From NCBI GenBank assembly GCA_945910005.1, contig OX246743.1:10770587-10834586 (forward strand): 64,000 bases of DNA, in the 5' to 3' direction. The notes beneath the pieces are model-generated. The model saw nothing but the letters and a program-made list of their open reading frames with translations, had not been told where the DNA came from and searched no databases. The translations under genes were made by a program, and so were the position numbers. Of the stretch, positions 44,561-56,423 are shown piece by piece (position 1 is the first letter of the stretch; each line of letters starts with the position of its first letter). The stretch comes from Isoperla grammatica (Eukaryota; Arthropoda; Insecta; Plecoptera; Perlodidae).

Positions 44561-45595
44561 TTTTGACCTGAATCGTTTGCGATCACTGATTAGTTTGACT
44601 GCAACGGTCTTTTTCGCGGTTTCTGTGAAGATATTCTTGTAAGATGATATTTCCTCAAATCCTTATATTTCTTTGAGTGAGGAAAGTTATTCTCATTCAA
44701 AATGTTTCTGTTTTCTTTTACATTCTCTTCTTTTTATATTATATTTTATTTCACACTATTTTCATTAATATTTACTTCTTAATTTTCCGGTATGTACTGT
44801 TTACACGCTATATTCTTTAGTATTCTCTCGAGCCTTAAAATGTGGTCAACTCCTCTACAATTTCATTAGATTACTTCATTTTTAATTCGCCCTCAAAGGG
44901 GCGGAAAAAATGTGTAAATTTAATCATGGGTACTTGGGTGTGGTTATATCATGTGTTTACACGGTAGATTGCAAGGAATGAGTACACACGGTGCACACTG
45001 ATCGCCCCCCTCCGACCTAGTTACCTGAATATGAGGGATGAAAACAGACACAACAAATGGTATTAACAATAAATAGGTTAGTAAATAAGGTGACAACGTT
45101 GAGAGCTTTTCCGCGCTCTCTAGCCCGGGAAAACACAGTCGGAAAAGCTCCCGCTTTACTAACACTCGACCTGAGAACAGTGTTTAATTTCGCTATGAAT
45201 ATCCAACGAAACCTTCCAGGAATTCAGATGGGAAATTCTATTCACGGGAAAATCTAAGCACGTTTCTTGAAAGAGAAATGTTTTCCGGGAAACACACTTG
45301 GGGGGTTGTTTGTTAGGCCTGGAATGGTCAGCACGGACCACGGTGCCAAGAGAGGAATCTTCCACAACTCAGCAGTTTTATACTTTCTCTTCTATCAACA
45401 TTCGTCCGTAATAATAATAACAATAGCATCTTCACTTGTTTATCGTCGAGGGACAGTCATATCGAAACTGAGTGGACTTCCGACTCTTCTATATTTTTGT
45501 ATATTATTTTGCCTTATTTTGTTTGCCTTATTTACGGTTATCAATTAACTAGTATTTGAATTAGTATTATAATCAGCAAATTTAATAAAATTTTA
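44561..45595. other. Unique sequence, nothing recognised
   Basis: ORFs at 45,057-45,548 overlap in opposite strands and show no domain. Confidence 0.4.
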
Positions 45596-45665
45596 CCCCG
45601 ACTGGGATTCGAACCCTGATCTGCAATCATACTCATAATCTATTCCCATGTGGGCCCCCACACAG
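45595..45665 (-). mobile_element. tRNA-like SINE head
   Basis: Plus text GACTGGGATTCGAACCCTGA contains a perfect reversed B box. The head beyond it is degraded. Confidence 0.45.
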
Positions 45666-46955
45666 GGGACACACACATGGTATTCAAGGATTCACGCTAT
45701 TGTTACTTTCAGTTCGGTTGTACTAATAAGAAATACTAGGGAGTACTTAATGAGTGTTTACTATTATTTAATTGTCGTTATGATTAACAGCATGGAAATG
45801 TTTAGTAACACGCCTTTGTCATCGATGACATTACTATCTGGCAACGTAGCCAACAGTTTGGAGAACATTTATTTTCGTTGTTGTTGGCGATTCAGAATAT
45901 ATATCGACGAAAATTCGAAGAGTAATTTCTATTTCCGTAGTCACACACTAACCACAACTCTCAGAACATATCATTGAGATATTATAGTTGGTATAGTCAC
46001 TTGCGAAGTGTCACTTTTAAGTCAAATTGAATGTAACTTTTACATTAGTTTATTGTAATTTTATTATTTCATAATAATGGTTTGTTATTAATACGTATAC
46101 ACATTTTCTTTTTCTTCATATTTAAGCAACAAAACTGTTCGTTTACTTCTAAAACAATTGTGAAATAAATTTCTTTATTTTACACCGACACAGTTATGGT
46201 TAGAGAGAGGATAGATAAAGATTTTAACGTGACTAATAAGTCAATTAGCAATTTAAAGCTACTAAGCAATTTGTTCAAAATCTTTTTCTTGCTTTTATGG
46301 CAATGTATATTTTTTGAGACCAACCATTGTTACATTCAAATGATTTCTGTCCTTCCATTCAAAACGTTGGATGACAGTTAGCCCGCCCCCCCCCCCCCCC
46401 CCGCCCCCCCCAAACAGACATAGTCGCATTTTATTTTTTCGGAACGACATATTCAATTTGTTGCTCAAGCGAACATATGTTGACTGGCCCGCTCAACCAC
46501 ATCGCAGCATCTTATAAATATCATCAACACGTCGCCCAGAAATATTTCCAGCTCCATGACCTCATGACATTAATATGTGTGCAAAAATTTCCCACCACAA
46601 ACAAAAAAAACATAATTTCTTTCACATTCCCAAAAACCTCAGAAAGAAAGACAGTTAGTAACTTTTTGACTTCTTTGGTAGTGGCTCCATTCCTTTAGTT
46701 TGTGATTTATCTTCAACCGAACGAGACCGTGGCGCTGGCTGGCGGCCAACTAAGGAAGCGCTTATTACATTGAACTGACACCGACATTCAGAAGTCATTA
46801 CATGCTTCGAGCGCTACTGACAATTAGGGTACTTCTTCAAAAAAAAAAAAAAAAACTCTTTACAACCGATTTGTCGCGAGATATCGGGATAGTTACGACC
46901 TACGACCATCAAGAAACTTGGTAAGCTACTGGTTTGTTTTATCTGTGGCATCCAG
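45666..46955. other. Unique AT-rich sequence with C and A homopolymers
   Basis: A C-run interrupted by G lies at 46,384-46,411 and an A-run at about 46,839-46,855. No gene is supported. Confidence 0.4.
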
Positions 46956-47020
46956 GCTTCCCATTGGTTGTTGCCCTGGTGAAAACAAGTGAGTAGCCTT
47001 CTTCATAATACCGGGCCTCT
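46930..47020. repeat. CCAAT-core MITE relic
   Basis: CCCATTGGTTGTTGCCCTGG then TGAAAACAAG matches the cores at 12,735 and 17,305. Clear terminal repeats are not visible here. Confidence 0.4.
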
Positions 47021-47449
47021 ATTATTTGAACGACACGCTAAGTTCCCATGCTTGTTTTTCAACGTAACCTACTGCGTTGACGCCGATAGCTTTAATGTGT
47101 ATAAAGTTTCAACGATCAAGCTATCAACGGACAGTACGCAGGTCATGTGACGTGTTGAAAATTGAAGGAATTTTAAGTTATCTGAGAGCGTTGAAAAAAA
47201 CGCAGGCACGGGAACATTTAGCTTTAATTCACTGCTCGGTATAATTATTCATAAACAAATAATGTAGTTCTATACTTTGAAATGGATGAAGGTGGGCATG
47301 TTTAACAAAAGCGACCCAGCCCCTACGAACCTAGCTACAACCCGCCACTGTGTTAAGCACTCTAAGAAGAAGACCGAAATCTCTGGGTAACGGCAATGGT
47401 AATTTATATAATCCTCGTCGCTTATCGTCTCGATTATCCTCGCCTCAGT

Positions 47450-47650
47450 GCATAAACTGAACAAAGCGTCGCACGCACAATTTGACGCGCGAGCGCATAA
47501 GTATTTAAGGACGAATATTCTTTTGATCTTTCTCTCTTATTAGGGAGACGGACGTCTTTTCTCTATCTTCCGCCTCCGCCTTTGCTTTGCTTTTGCTTTT
47601 AGGTCGATCGAACCAAGTACATGAGATGCATACCGAACAATCAGAACCAA
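47450..47650 (+). promoter_or_regulatory. Possible promoter-like CpG patch
   Basis: CpG-rich GTCGCACGCACAATTTGACG and GCGAGCGC precede a TATA-like AAGTATTTAAGG (about 47,500) and a CT-rich leader-like stretch. No confident downstream exon is found. Confidence 0.25.
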
Positions 47651-48047
47651 GACCAAGTTTGAAATGATTTGGGGCTACATATTATCGAGATCTATACAGA
47701 TATTCTAAACAGATATTTAAAATTTATTGCGTTCGAATCCAATCATACAATTTGCTTAAAATTATTCAAACAATTAATTTCGATCCATTTTGAAAATATC
47801 TGTAATGTTGATAATACTTAGCTCCAGATTTTTTAAAATTTTGATATTGGATGACAAAAATTTTTTTACGCTTTTCAAGCTATTTGTGTTGAATACTCGT
47901 ATAATATTAACTTGCCTGTACAATAGTAAAATGTACTTGTATTCGTTAACAAACTTTCCGCAATTTCTCGCCGATAACCTTCGTCTTCTTCTGTTGACAT
48001 ACGACGACGCTATACAGTGGAAATACGCTGACGTGTTTTCATTAGTT

Positions 48048-48368
48048 CTACTTCCTCTCTCGATCTCTCAATCTCTCCATTCGTCCTTCTGATCTTCTCG
48101 ATCGCTTCTTTTTGTTTGCGTTTTTAGCTCGTCTGCACTTTTCTACCAGGCAATACCACTTGATTGATAACAGATCCATCTTCTTATCCTTTACGTCCGG
48201 AGCGCTTTTCATGTCCGTGGGTAGTGATCGAACCACTTGGCTGCCAGAGCCTGCAGGTCGTCTTATTTGTGGCTTTAGACGACGATCTTTGACGACGGTT
48301 GTAAGATAACAAGCTGATTTGAAAACGTACACGTTACGCTGAGTACTCTGTAATATTATTGGACTCAA
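48048..48368 (-). CDS. Unassigned 106-codon ORF, exon-like centre
   Basis: The minus-strand frame is long for this base composition. The centre reads DMKSAPDVKDKKMDLLSIKW and the C terminus is very basic (KKKRSRRSEGR). An acceptor-like GACCTGCAG and a donor-like CTG-GTAGAA bracket the central part. GGTTCGATCAC in the same stretch could instead mean a degraded SINE head. No family is recognised. Confidence 0.25.
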   Translation of the reverse strand: MSPIILQSTQRNVYVFKSACYLTTVVKDRRLKPQIRRPAGSGSQVVRSLPTDMKSAPDVKDKKMDLLSIKWYCLVEKCRRAKNANKKKRSRRSEGRMERLRDRERK

Positions 48369-48369
48369 T

Positions 48370-49678
48370 CTTTATCTACGTCACACAGATAATGTCTATA
48401 TTAGACGATATCAACTTATTCACGCCGAAAAAGTAGATTGAAAGTCTAATTGACAGATTGTCTGCATATTTTAGAAAGGTCATTATTCAGACTAGAAAGT
48501 TACAAATATTACCATACAAAACAGGAAATGTTACCAAATAATTCTGATCGGATATATCAAGTGGCCGTTCAAGCACAATAAGGCCAAACACTCAATACAC
48601 AAATTGGACAGTGTTGTAGAGTATACAATATACATGCATGGCTATATAGAATTAACATTTCTGATATACTTTCAAAAAGAGGTTTGTTTTTACGTAGAGC
48701 TTGGAAACAACATAAGGTGAGATTATAGCTTATTCTCGTGAAATATGCCAATATCACCGCAAATATGACCAGACCAGTGGCCACACAAAATATTGGTAAA
48801 AGTATACATTTATGACCGGCGAAAGATAATCTCTATTTCGCGTTTTTCCAGGACAAACTGAGAAAACCGATTACTCAACCGGTACAAAGTCTACTCTGGC
48901 TCTCTTTCGTTTACAAAGATTATATGCACTCTTTTAAACTGTGAGTAGCTTTGAAGTAGAATCAGTGTTTCTTCAAGATTCAAGAAGATCAAAATGACAA
49001 ATAGGTCAGATTAGCTGCTATAGCCGATTATTCTCACGAAAATGCGAATTTTTAATCTCGTAACTAAAACGAAGGAACTCTTTTATGCAATTCACAGTTA
49101 ACCTAGTTAGTTAGCTGTAAAGTTTTTATGATGTTATCCTAGTAAGTCGCTTTATGGCGGAAGTGCAGTGTTGGTTTGAATGAAGACTTGATCTGCTATC
49201 TCGTTTCCACCCGATGATAAATAAACTCCGGTTTATGAGTTAGACAAAGATAGGAAAGGTTTTCTGAGAGCTCGGCTTCTTACACGGCTGCGTTGTTATT
49301 CAATAAGTTTCACTCAAAAAGGAGAAATAAAACAGAGAATGAAATCGACTGAGGTGAAAATAATACTTTGAATATTAAACCGAACGAGGTGGTAGAGACA
49401 GAGTGAGAACATGAAAGATGCACATCGATGAATTGTCGATTATCGGAATATCATAGTAATTATCACATCGATACCAGTGTTTATCGACAAACATTACGTA
49501 GGGATTTATACCGATATCAAAAATGTCTCATTTGTTACAGACTTAAGCATCTCGACTGAAAAGTAGGCCTAGCTCGAAATCAGGAATCACGTAAGGCTTA
49601 ATTGAAAATGAAACAATTTATACAAACATTACGAAAAATCTAAGATATATAATTATGGAAATTCTTGTTATAAGTTAA
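48370..49678. other. Unique AT-rich sequence, nothing recognised
   Basis: Only short ORFs without domains. Confidence 0.4.
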
Positions 49679-49856
49679 GGCTGGTCCACACAGATTTTTA
49701 AGACATAATGCATAAGGTTTTAAGACGTTGTTTTAAAAACAACGTCATAAAACTAAAACTTTGTGTAAACGCCAGTACGTGTTTCCTATGATCCAACTTT
49801 ACGACTACGCGTTAAACCTTAAATCGTATGTCTTAAAAATCTGTGTGGACCAGCCC
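49679..49856. mobile_element. 178-bp MITE with 29-bp terminal inverted repeats
   Basis: The left end reads GGCTGGTCCACACAGATTTT then TAAGACATA; the right end is its exact or near-exact inverse. An internal hairpin GACGTTGTTTTAAAAACAAC lies near 49,724-49,747. The right half has GTGTAAACGCCAGTACGTGT and CCTATGATCCAACTTTACG, similar to the subterminal words of the 29-30 kb element. Confidence 0.8.
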
Positions 49857-50094
49857 TTACGGATTGATGTTTTTAAATAAGTGTGCACATTCTTACATTC
49901 AAACCTAAACAGGCCAGAGAAGGAAGCACACATTTATTGGATAGCTAGGAAGAAAAATGATTGAAAAATCAAACTTAAAAAAAAAACAAACAATGATGGT
50001 AACTTTTAAAACTTTTGGTCATAATGTTCGTGAACGCGAACAAGTACATATTATACTAACTTTAACGTTAACCTTAAATACTACATTACCAATA

Positions 50095-50446
50095 TTGTAG
50101 TGACATTGCTTCAAAACGTTACATTACAACAAAATGGCGAAGTGATATCTGTGTCCTGTCCATCAACCTCAGGATGCAAGTATTTAGGCTGTTCTCCTTG
50201 CTGTAACCAACCGTCTTTGACAAAGACTCATCCAGAAGCCTCGAGTTTTCTAAAGCATAGCTGAAACCAATAAAACCCGTTATCGTCAGCCGACTTCCGG
50301 TATAGTATATAGATGTAGCCTCCATCTTCCAGAGTAGAGCGCAAACTAAGTAACTGAGTGCTTTTTGATGGAGGTGGTAAGTGTGCGGTCACACTCGTAA
50401 ACACACAAACCCCATTCGGTCCCCATTCATTCGGGCAAAAACACAC
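50095..50446 (-). pseudogene. Decayed FLYWCH-type zinc-finger fragment
   Basis: The minus-strand frame from about 50,370 reads STLEDGGYIYILYRKSADDN followed by GFYWFQLC. This matches the FLYWCH layout of an aromatic G-Y-x-Y, an RKS block, then YW-x-C. A TGA stop (50,228-50,230) falls where the next zinc-ligand Cys would be expected. The same frame then stays open with KYLHPEV, near the expected His pair. FLYWCH fingers bind DNA and occur in MULE transposase-related and chromatin proteins. The broken frame and lack of neighbours suggest a relic. Match by eye only. Confidence 0.35.
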
Positions 50447-52080
50447 CCGAGCATATTAAGATATCCTTTGTGCCCCTGTGTTTCATGTGCGTTAGCTATT
50501 TATCTGTTTCTTTAATGTTTATCCAATTTGGTGTTTTAATGGGGGTGATAAGTGCGCGGGCTGCTTGACTTAACGTGAACGGTCGTAAACGCACCGTATA
50601 ATCCTTTGGTCTGGACATTCCGCAATAACCAAGGGTGGAAAAATAAAACTCTTTGTGCTTGGTACTTTGGTTTTGTTTTCTAAATGTTATTTAATTATGT
50701 TACATGGTTGGTTTGAAATGAATGGCAAATCATATCAATGGCAACGCAAACATTTTACCAATTACAATTAAAATAAGAATTAACAAAGGTAAAAATAAAC
50801 TACTCTATTTCCAGTCAGTAAATTATTATGGGATTGTAGACCGGCTTTGCGATTATAACAAAAAAAAAAACGACAGGGAAAAAGAACACTAGGAATCGGT
50901 TGATGTTTGTTGAATAAGCGTGCATGAAACGGGCAGTTAAGAATGTGTCTGCTTAAGTTCTAACAGTTAGAAATAACATACCGAATGCATACATGCACGC
51001 AAAGCAACCAGTGAGTGTGTTACGTGGTATGGGGTGGCGTAGGGAGGGGGAGGAGGGGAGGAGGGGGGGGGGGGTGCCTTGTAACACACAAGCACTTTGT
51101 AGGATTTCATCTTGAAAATCTAGACTAAAACTGTAAATAGGGTATTTATGCAAATCTAATAAATTATTTAAATACCACCTGGACGCGCGTTTAAACGACT
51201 AAGACTAAGAGGATTGTGCTCAAGTTTGCCAGGGAGCGGGAACACCTTCGTAAATAACTGCACGGAAGATTTTAACGACGAGGAAATGTTTAGGAAAGTA
51301 ATTTTCATGGCTTCGGATGGATTTGAAACAAATCCTATTTTCCGAGTCATTAATTTGCAATGTAATGCAAGAAGGAGCTGGAATAAAGTTTGGCTTTCAA
51401 TGGTTTCAATGTGTCTTTCACGACTCAAAATACGTTAGTTAAGAGAGTTAGAAACAACTACTACAGCTGTAACAACCATAACAAAAAGTAATATATAAAA
51501 TATTACAAGTGCCACTTCATAGTAACACAAACCTACATCGTCTCGATAAGTATTGTTGCAAAAATATGAGACGTAAAGCCCAAATATCACAAACCTAATA
51601 CAATTGTGGTACTAAATTTATGAATCCAGTTCAGTTTCATGAACAGTAGTAATTAATAATTATACAGTGAATTATTATTATCATTTTCTTTTTTACAAAT
51701 TAATAAAATCTTCATTCCAATCCATTAGTCATTTTAAAATCAACGGTAAAAAAGAATAAACGCAACATTGTTGAGAAAAGACATACAACAATTTTCTCCT
51801 TCATTATTTTTGGATGTGAACGAACATTGAACCGTCTACATGTTGGCCTAACATAATACATTGGAATTTGATAAGATTCAAGTGAACATATAGTAAAATA
51901 ATTTGACCTTCAAATATTCGTATATACATAACAACTAATTAGAAGTAATAACGACAGTAGCAAAATACACAGAAATTCATTTCACACAAACAAACGTCCA
52001 AAGACAATATTTCTACACCCTCTGAATCATTCGCTTCAACAACAACTTGACTCCAGACATAAACAACGTCAGCGAGTCTT
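50447..52080. other. Unique sequence with a G homopolymer
   Basis: A G-run lies at 51,063-51,074 after an AGGGGG-rich patch. ORFs at 51,168-51,438 occur in both strands and show no domain. Confidence 0.4.
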
Positions 52081-52082
52081 AC

Positions 52083-52133
52083 TTCTCGCTTCGTATGAGC
52101 GGATGAGTATGGTGATGGGAATAGCCATGAACG
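52083..52133 (-). CDS. Candidate 51-nt exon
   Basis: On minus, a long pyrimidine-rich tract (TTTCTTTCTTCCTCAATTC onward) leads to acceptor TTTCGTCAG. Then 51 nt open in all three frames (for example RSWLFPSPYSSAHTKRE) precede donor GTAAGA. The acceptor is among the best in the window. No partner exon is identified. Confidence 0.25.
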
Positions 52134-54335
52134 CTGACGAAAATAATGTTTAAAGAATTGAGGAAGAAAGAAATGGCAAGAGGCGACGATCATAAGGACA
52201 GAAATGTTCTCCATATGATAAATAGATCTGCGGGGAGACAAAACAAAAACCTTTGCATGGCAGGTTGCCAGACGGAGCACATGGAGTCAATCCTGGCCGT
52301 TTAGCCATTAATTTAGCATTATTCACGAGTATGTATCTCTGACCGTTTGTACACATACATTATTATCAAACAACAAAAACTGTTGTGAATATAAGGATAC
52401 CTATTTCGAACAAAACAGTTAAAATTGGTTTGTAATGCATTCAAGTACGTAAGAGAGGAATAAACGCGTAATTAAGTCTTCCTCGAATGGATTTCATGAA
52501 TGTTGAACAAAAGTGCAATTACTGTCTTTAATAGTCGTTTAAAAAGTGGTTAACAACTTCATGTTTGAGTGTTTAAGATGTCCGTTCATACAATACCATG
52601 GTGGGTTCGAAAGGAATCTTTATTTTGAATTTAAAGAATAAAGTGCTTTCATAAAATAATCGTTGTAAATGGATAAACAGGCAGGATAAATTGCCAAATA
52701 ATGTTAAGAAATCTTGTAATACAGGCACTAAAGACAAAGTGTAGCTATTATATAAAATTGAATATGCGTGGATAGTGGTTGATATTAATAATATTGTTAA
52801 TACGATGATTTAATTTTCGTTCCATAAATACATACAAACATGTGGACATCATTATCATTAATATTAAAATTTAAGTTCATGTGTAACAAGTAACAATTCA
52901 TATCACATGGACCGAGTAAATAGAATAAAATAAATGTATTTACTTTGGCAGCTAATAATAACATTATATAATATGAATGGTTTGATTGAAACTTTCTCCA
53001 AGTGTGTTCACTAGAAAAATAACTTAAAATTAATTTTACATAATTCAACTTAGTGATTATTAGTCAACCCGTCAAGATATGCCCCCTTATTCTTAGTTTA
53101 GAAGAAGCATGTACAGTAATTAGTTATCTGTTGGAGAGGTTTTCGTGCAGTCGTTCTTAACTGTATAGATCCAACTTTAAGGAATGCAAGCTAGGCCCTG
53201 TGAAGTCTCGTAGAGTATTTTAAACACAAGCTCTTCTTTACGAATAGCTATAAAATGTTTATGAGAGCGAAATACAGTCTAGAGTGGTTTATGAATTGTG
53301 GAGCTTAAGTGCGGTATTTCTCGACATTTTTATTATAACCTTTTTTTTGTATGTTTATATTTAAATGAGGCAGTTTTTCACGATATTTAACTGCTGTATA
53401 TTTAAAACTATATATGTTTTAGGTGGAGACCTAGTTTTTAAAAACAAATATTAAGTTCTAAGAGATTATTTTAATGTATAAGCTCTAAGCAAAAGCTGAG
53501 GCATAGAGTCTCCGTTATGTTAACTTGAAGAAAAATGTATGAGATGCTTAGCATTTTGTTTCTTAGTTTCATACATCATTAAGACGGAATTACGTTAAAT
53601 AAGACGGAATTTCGCCAATCATGTGAACAGAATCGAAATATCGACACTTGTTTTACAGAATATCTCACTTTTAACAATTCCTATCAATATTGTTTATTTA
53701 TAGTGTGATTAAATGTTACTGTTTTATATTAAATATTACCACAATTTTAAATGAAAAAAATAATGTCAAGATATCTACAGCCAACAGGTGTTTTTGAGAA
53801 TTTAATAGGGATATATTTGTATACTAAATATATAGAAACATTGTTTTTGCGTCATAGGCAATTTTACAAAGGACAAAACATTTCATAGAAGCAAGTAGGG
53901 AGAATTTTGAAATGGTCAAACTATCAGTTTTATAGCTGAATATGATAGATGTAAAATAAACAAATACAATAATAACATCCTTATAAATAACAATATAGCA
54001 CTGTATGCTTTTGCAATATACAAATTGTGTTCTTTAGATGAAGATCTAATTTAGACATCTCAACGAAATTGAGCACAGTCTTCTATTGTCACGCTTTAAA
54101 TGAAACCTATGCTATGTCTGAAGCATCGCGTGCGATAGGGATCCTATATTGAGGTTCTCTTGTCTCAGGAAGTTGTCACATTGTTTAGTAGTGACGTCTG
54201 CACACTCCTGTGTCGTGGCTAGATATATCGGGATACTCGGATCGCTGGGAAGGAATGTTAATACACTATTTAAAATAAATGACTCGATCCCAGAATGTAC
54301 CTAAGAAGACTGAGCCAACCTTTGCAAAATATCTC
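52134..54335. other. Very AT-rich unique sequence, nothing recognised
   Basis: No repeats or exon signals stand out. Confidence 0.4.
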
Positions 54336-54380
54336 TAGTCAGGTGATGGGAATCGAACCAATGACCTCTCGAACTAAAAA
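54335..54380 (-). mobile_element. tRNA-like B-box relic
   Basis: GATGGGAATCGAACCAATGA is a reversed B box with one deviation. The rest is not recognisable. Confidence 0.3.
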
Positions 54381-55260
54381 TATAGGTAAAATAGGACACA
54401 ATGACAATTAAAACTTAATAAACCACTGCTTCAAAAATTCACACAATGTAGTATCTTTTTGGTAGTCAACATTTAATGAGATTTCGGTAAGCTGATAAAA
54501 ATTCTAGAGTGGTCCGTTACGGTGATGTAGCGATCGTCACGTAAGTGAGAGGTGATGAAGTGAAGGGGACATGAAATGATGTGTTTGTATTTACTTTATT
54601 TTTTTCTATTATTATTGAATTGAAACAGCTAATGAATAATCTTCAACATTGATGTAATGCAAATTATTCTAATGATATATTCACTTACATACAATTAATT
54701 CAATTTATTGTGATTTACCTGGCCATCATAGGACAGAATTGCCAGTGTAGCGTTATGGACATCCATACCCTCTTTAGCCTAGACAGGTGGAACATAAAAT
54801 GGAAATAATTTATGGGATGACATTGATAAGTAATGGATGTTTGTATTTTGGTCTGAAGGGTAATGTTAACTAAAGGGCGAGTTATTATGTCTAGCATGTT
54901 TTGGTGATTCTCTTTTATAATTAAATCAACATATTTAGATTGATACAGTTTTGAAGTGATTTATCTGTGCATAATGTAACGATCTTCAATTAGTTTGTGT
55001 TTCAAACTACTTTACTGTTCATCCATGTTTTTATCACGAAAGTTCTTTTCCACTCTCCTAACCCTACTGTTCCACACTTCCAAGAAATTCTTCCTCGATA
55101 TAGTTTGTATTCCGGCCCTGTTTGTTCCCCGTGTTATTGTATGGGGAATTAGTTGTTGTGAGACGCCGGAAAATTAAATATAGAGCCCTGGGGTGTAACA
55201 ATATAGCGACGTCGTAGGGTAGAGTTTTGAGTCATACCCTAGTCGGGTGGCAATTTCAAC
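54381..55260. other. Unique sequence, nothing recognised
   Basis: The 60-codon ORFs here look like chance. Confidence 0.4.
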
Positions 55261-55264
55261 TTTT

Positions 55265-55890
55265 CCTCGCTTCCGAGTATTATACCACGCTATTCAATTA
55301 CAGGCCGCGGTAGTGAGCGCTACTCGGGTCGAGAGGTTGCCGGTTCGCTTCCGAGTATTATACCACGCTATTCAATTACAGGCCGCGGTGGCTCGGCGGT
55401 AGTGAGCGCTACTCGGGTCGAGAGGTTGCCGGTTCGCTTCCGAGTATTATACCACGCTATTCAATTACAGGCCGCGGTGGCTCGGCGGTAGTGAGCGCTA
55501 CTCGGGTCGAGAGGTTGCCGGTTCGCTTCCGAGTATTATACCACGCTATTCAATTACAGGCCGCGGTGGCTCGGTGGTAGTGAGCGCTACTCGGGTCGAG
55601 AGGTTGCCGGTTCGCTTCCGAGTATTATACCACGCTATTCAATTACAGGCCGCGGTGGCTCGGCGGTAGTGAGCGCTACTCGGGTCGAGAGGTTGCCGGT
55701 TCGCTTCCGAGTATTATACCACGCTATTCAATTACAGACCGCGGTGGCTCGGCGGTAGTGAGCGCTACTCGGGTCGAGAGGTTGCCGGTTCGCTTCCGAG
55801 TATTATACCACGCTATTCAATTACAGACCGCGGTGGCTCGGCGGTAGTGAGCGCTACTCGGGTCAAGAGGTTGCCGGTTCGATTCCGATC
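55265..55890 (+). repeat. Seven tandem copies of an 89-bp SINE-head unit
   Basis: GGCCGCGG or GACCGCGG starts at 55,303, 55,381, 55,470, 55,559, 55,648, 55,737 and 55,826. The spacing is 89 bp, except the first unit, which lacks 11 bp. Each unit has an A-box-like TGGCTCGGCGGTAGTGAGCG and a B-box region. Units 1-6 read GGTTCGCTTCC and then TATTATACCACGCTATTCAA as linker. Only unit 7 reads GGTTCGATTCC, a consensus B box, and continues into a SINE body. Confidence 0.9.
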
Positions 55891-56080
55891 ATCGACTGGA
55901 GATATTCTCGAGGTTTCTGTTATATTTGTTTACTGATCAGATGCGAAGTATAGTTACCCCAACGTCTCATGCTCACGGAACTGCCGAGTCAGTCCTAGTA
56001 GTAACTTATTATTTTACTTGTCTAGTTTCTACCTCTATACGTGTAATGGGTACGACCAGCCATGCAGAATCCCCGATTTC
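55826..56080 (+). mobile_element. SINE continuing from the last array unit
   Basis: The head at 55,826 has A-box-like TGGCTCGGCGGTAG and intact B box GGTTCGATTCC, then a unique body beginning GATCATCGACTGGAGATATT. The 3' boundary is uncertain; no clear tail or target duplication is seen. Confidence 0.5.
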
Positions 56081-56423
56081 CGTCAGTCAGTGATGCTTTC
56101 AAATGCTTGAAAAATGTTCTAAAATAAATCAAAGTATATCATCCCCTAGATAATTTAATGGTTTTTCTTGCGATTGTTTCAATGTTCCAAAAAAATTCCG
56201 TTTTTCAAATTAAATCATTTAACTGTTGTAATGTGTTGTTGTTGCAGCACACCTTTGCAATAAAATAAGTTAATTGGAAAATCATTAATATTTATTGCAG
56301 CAGAGAAACATTCGTGAGAAAGAGCGTTCATTACATTTTATTGAGGATGTTATATTTTGGTTTACTTTTTTTTAGAAGTTTAAAAGCAATTTTCAACGAC
56401 GAAATTCGAATAGGTTGGATCGA

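Noticed and set aside
43663..44642. A 302-codon plus-strand ORF with Cys-His-Tyr repeats
   Set aside because: It is produced by the CACTTGTCCTCATTACTA minisatellite. All three frames are open in places.
55303..55900. Cluster of tRNA genes
   Set aside because: The heads have A/B-box words but no matching acceptor stem, and six of seven B boxes break the consensus. A SINE-head array fits better.
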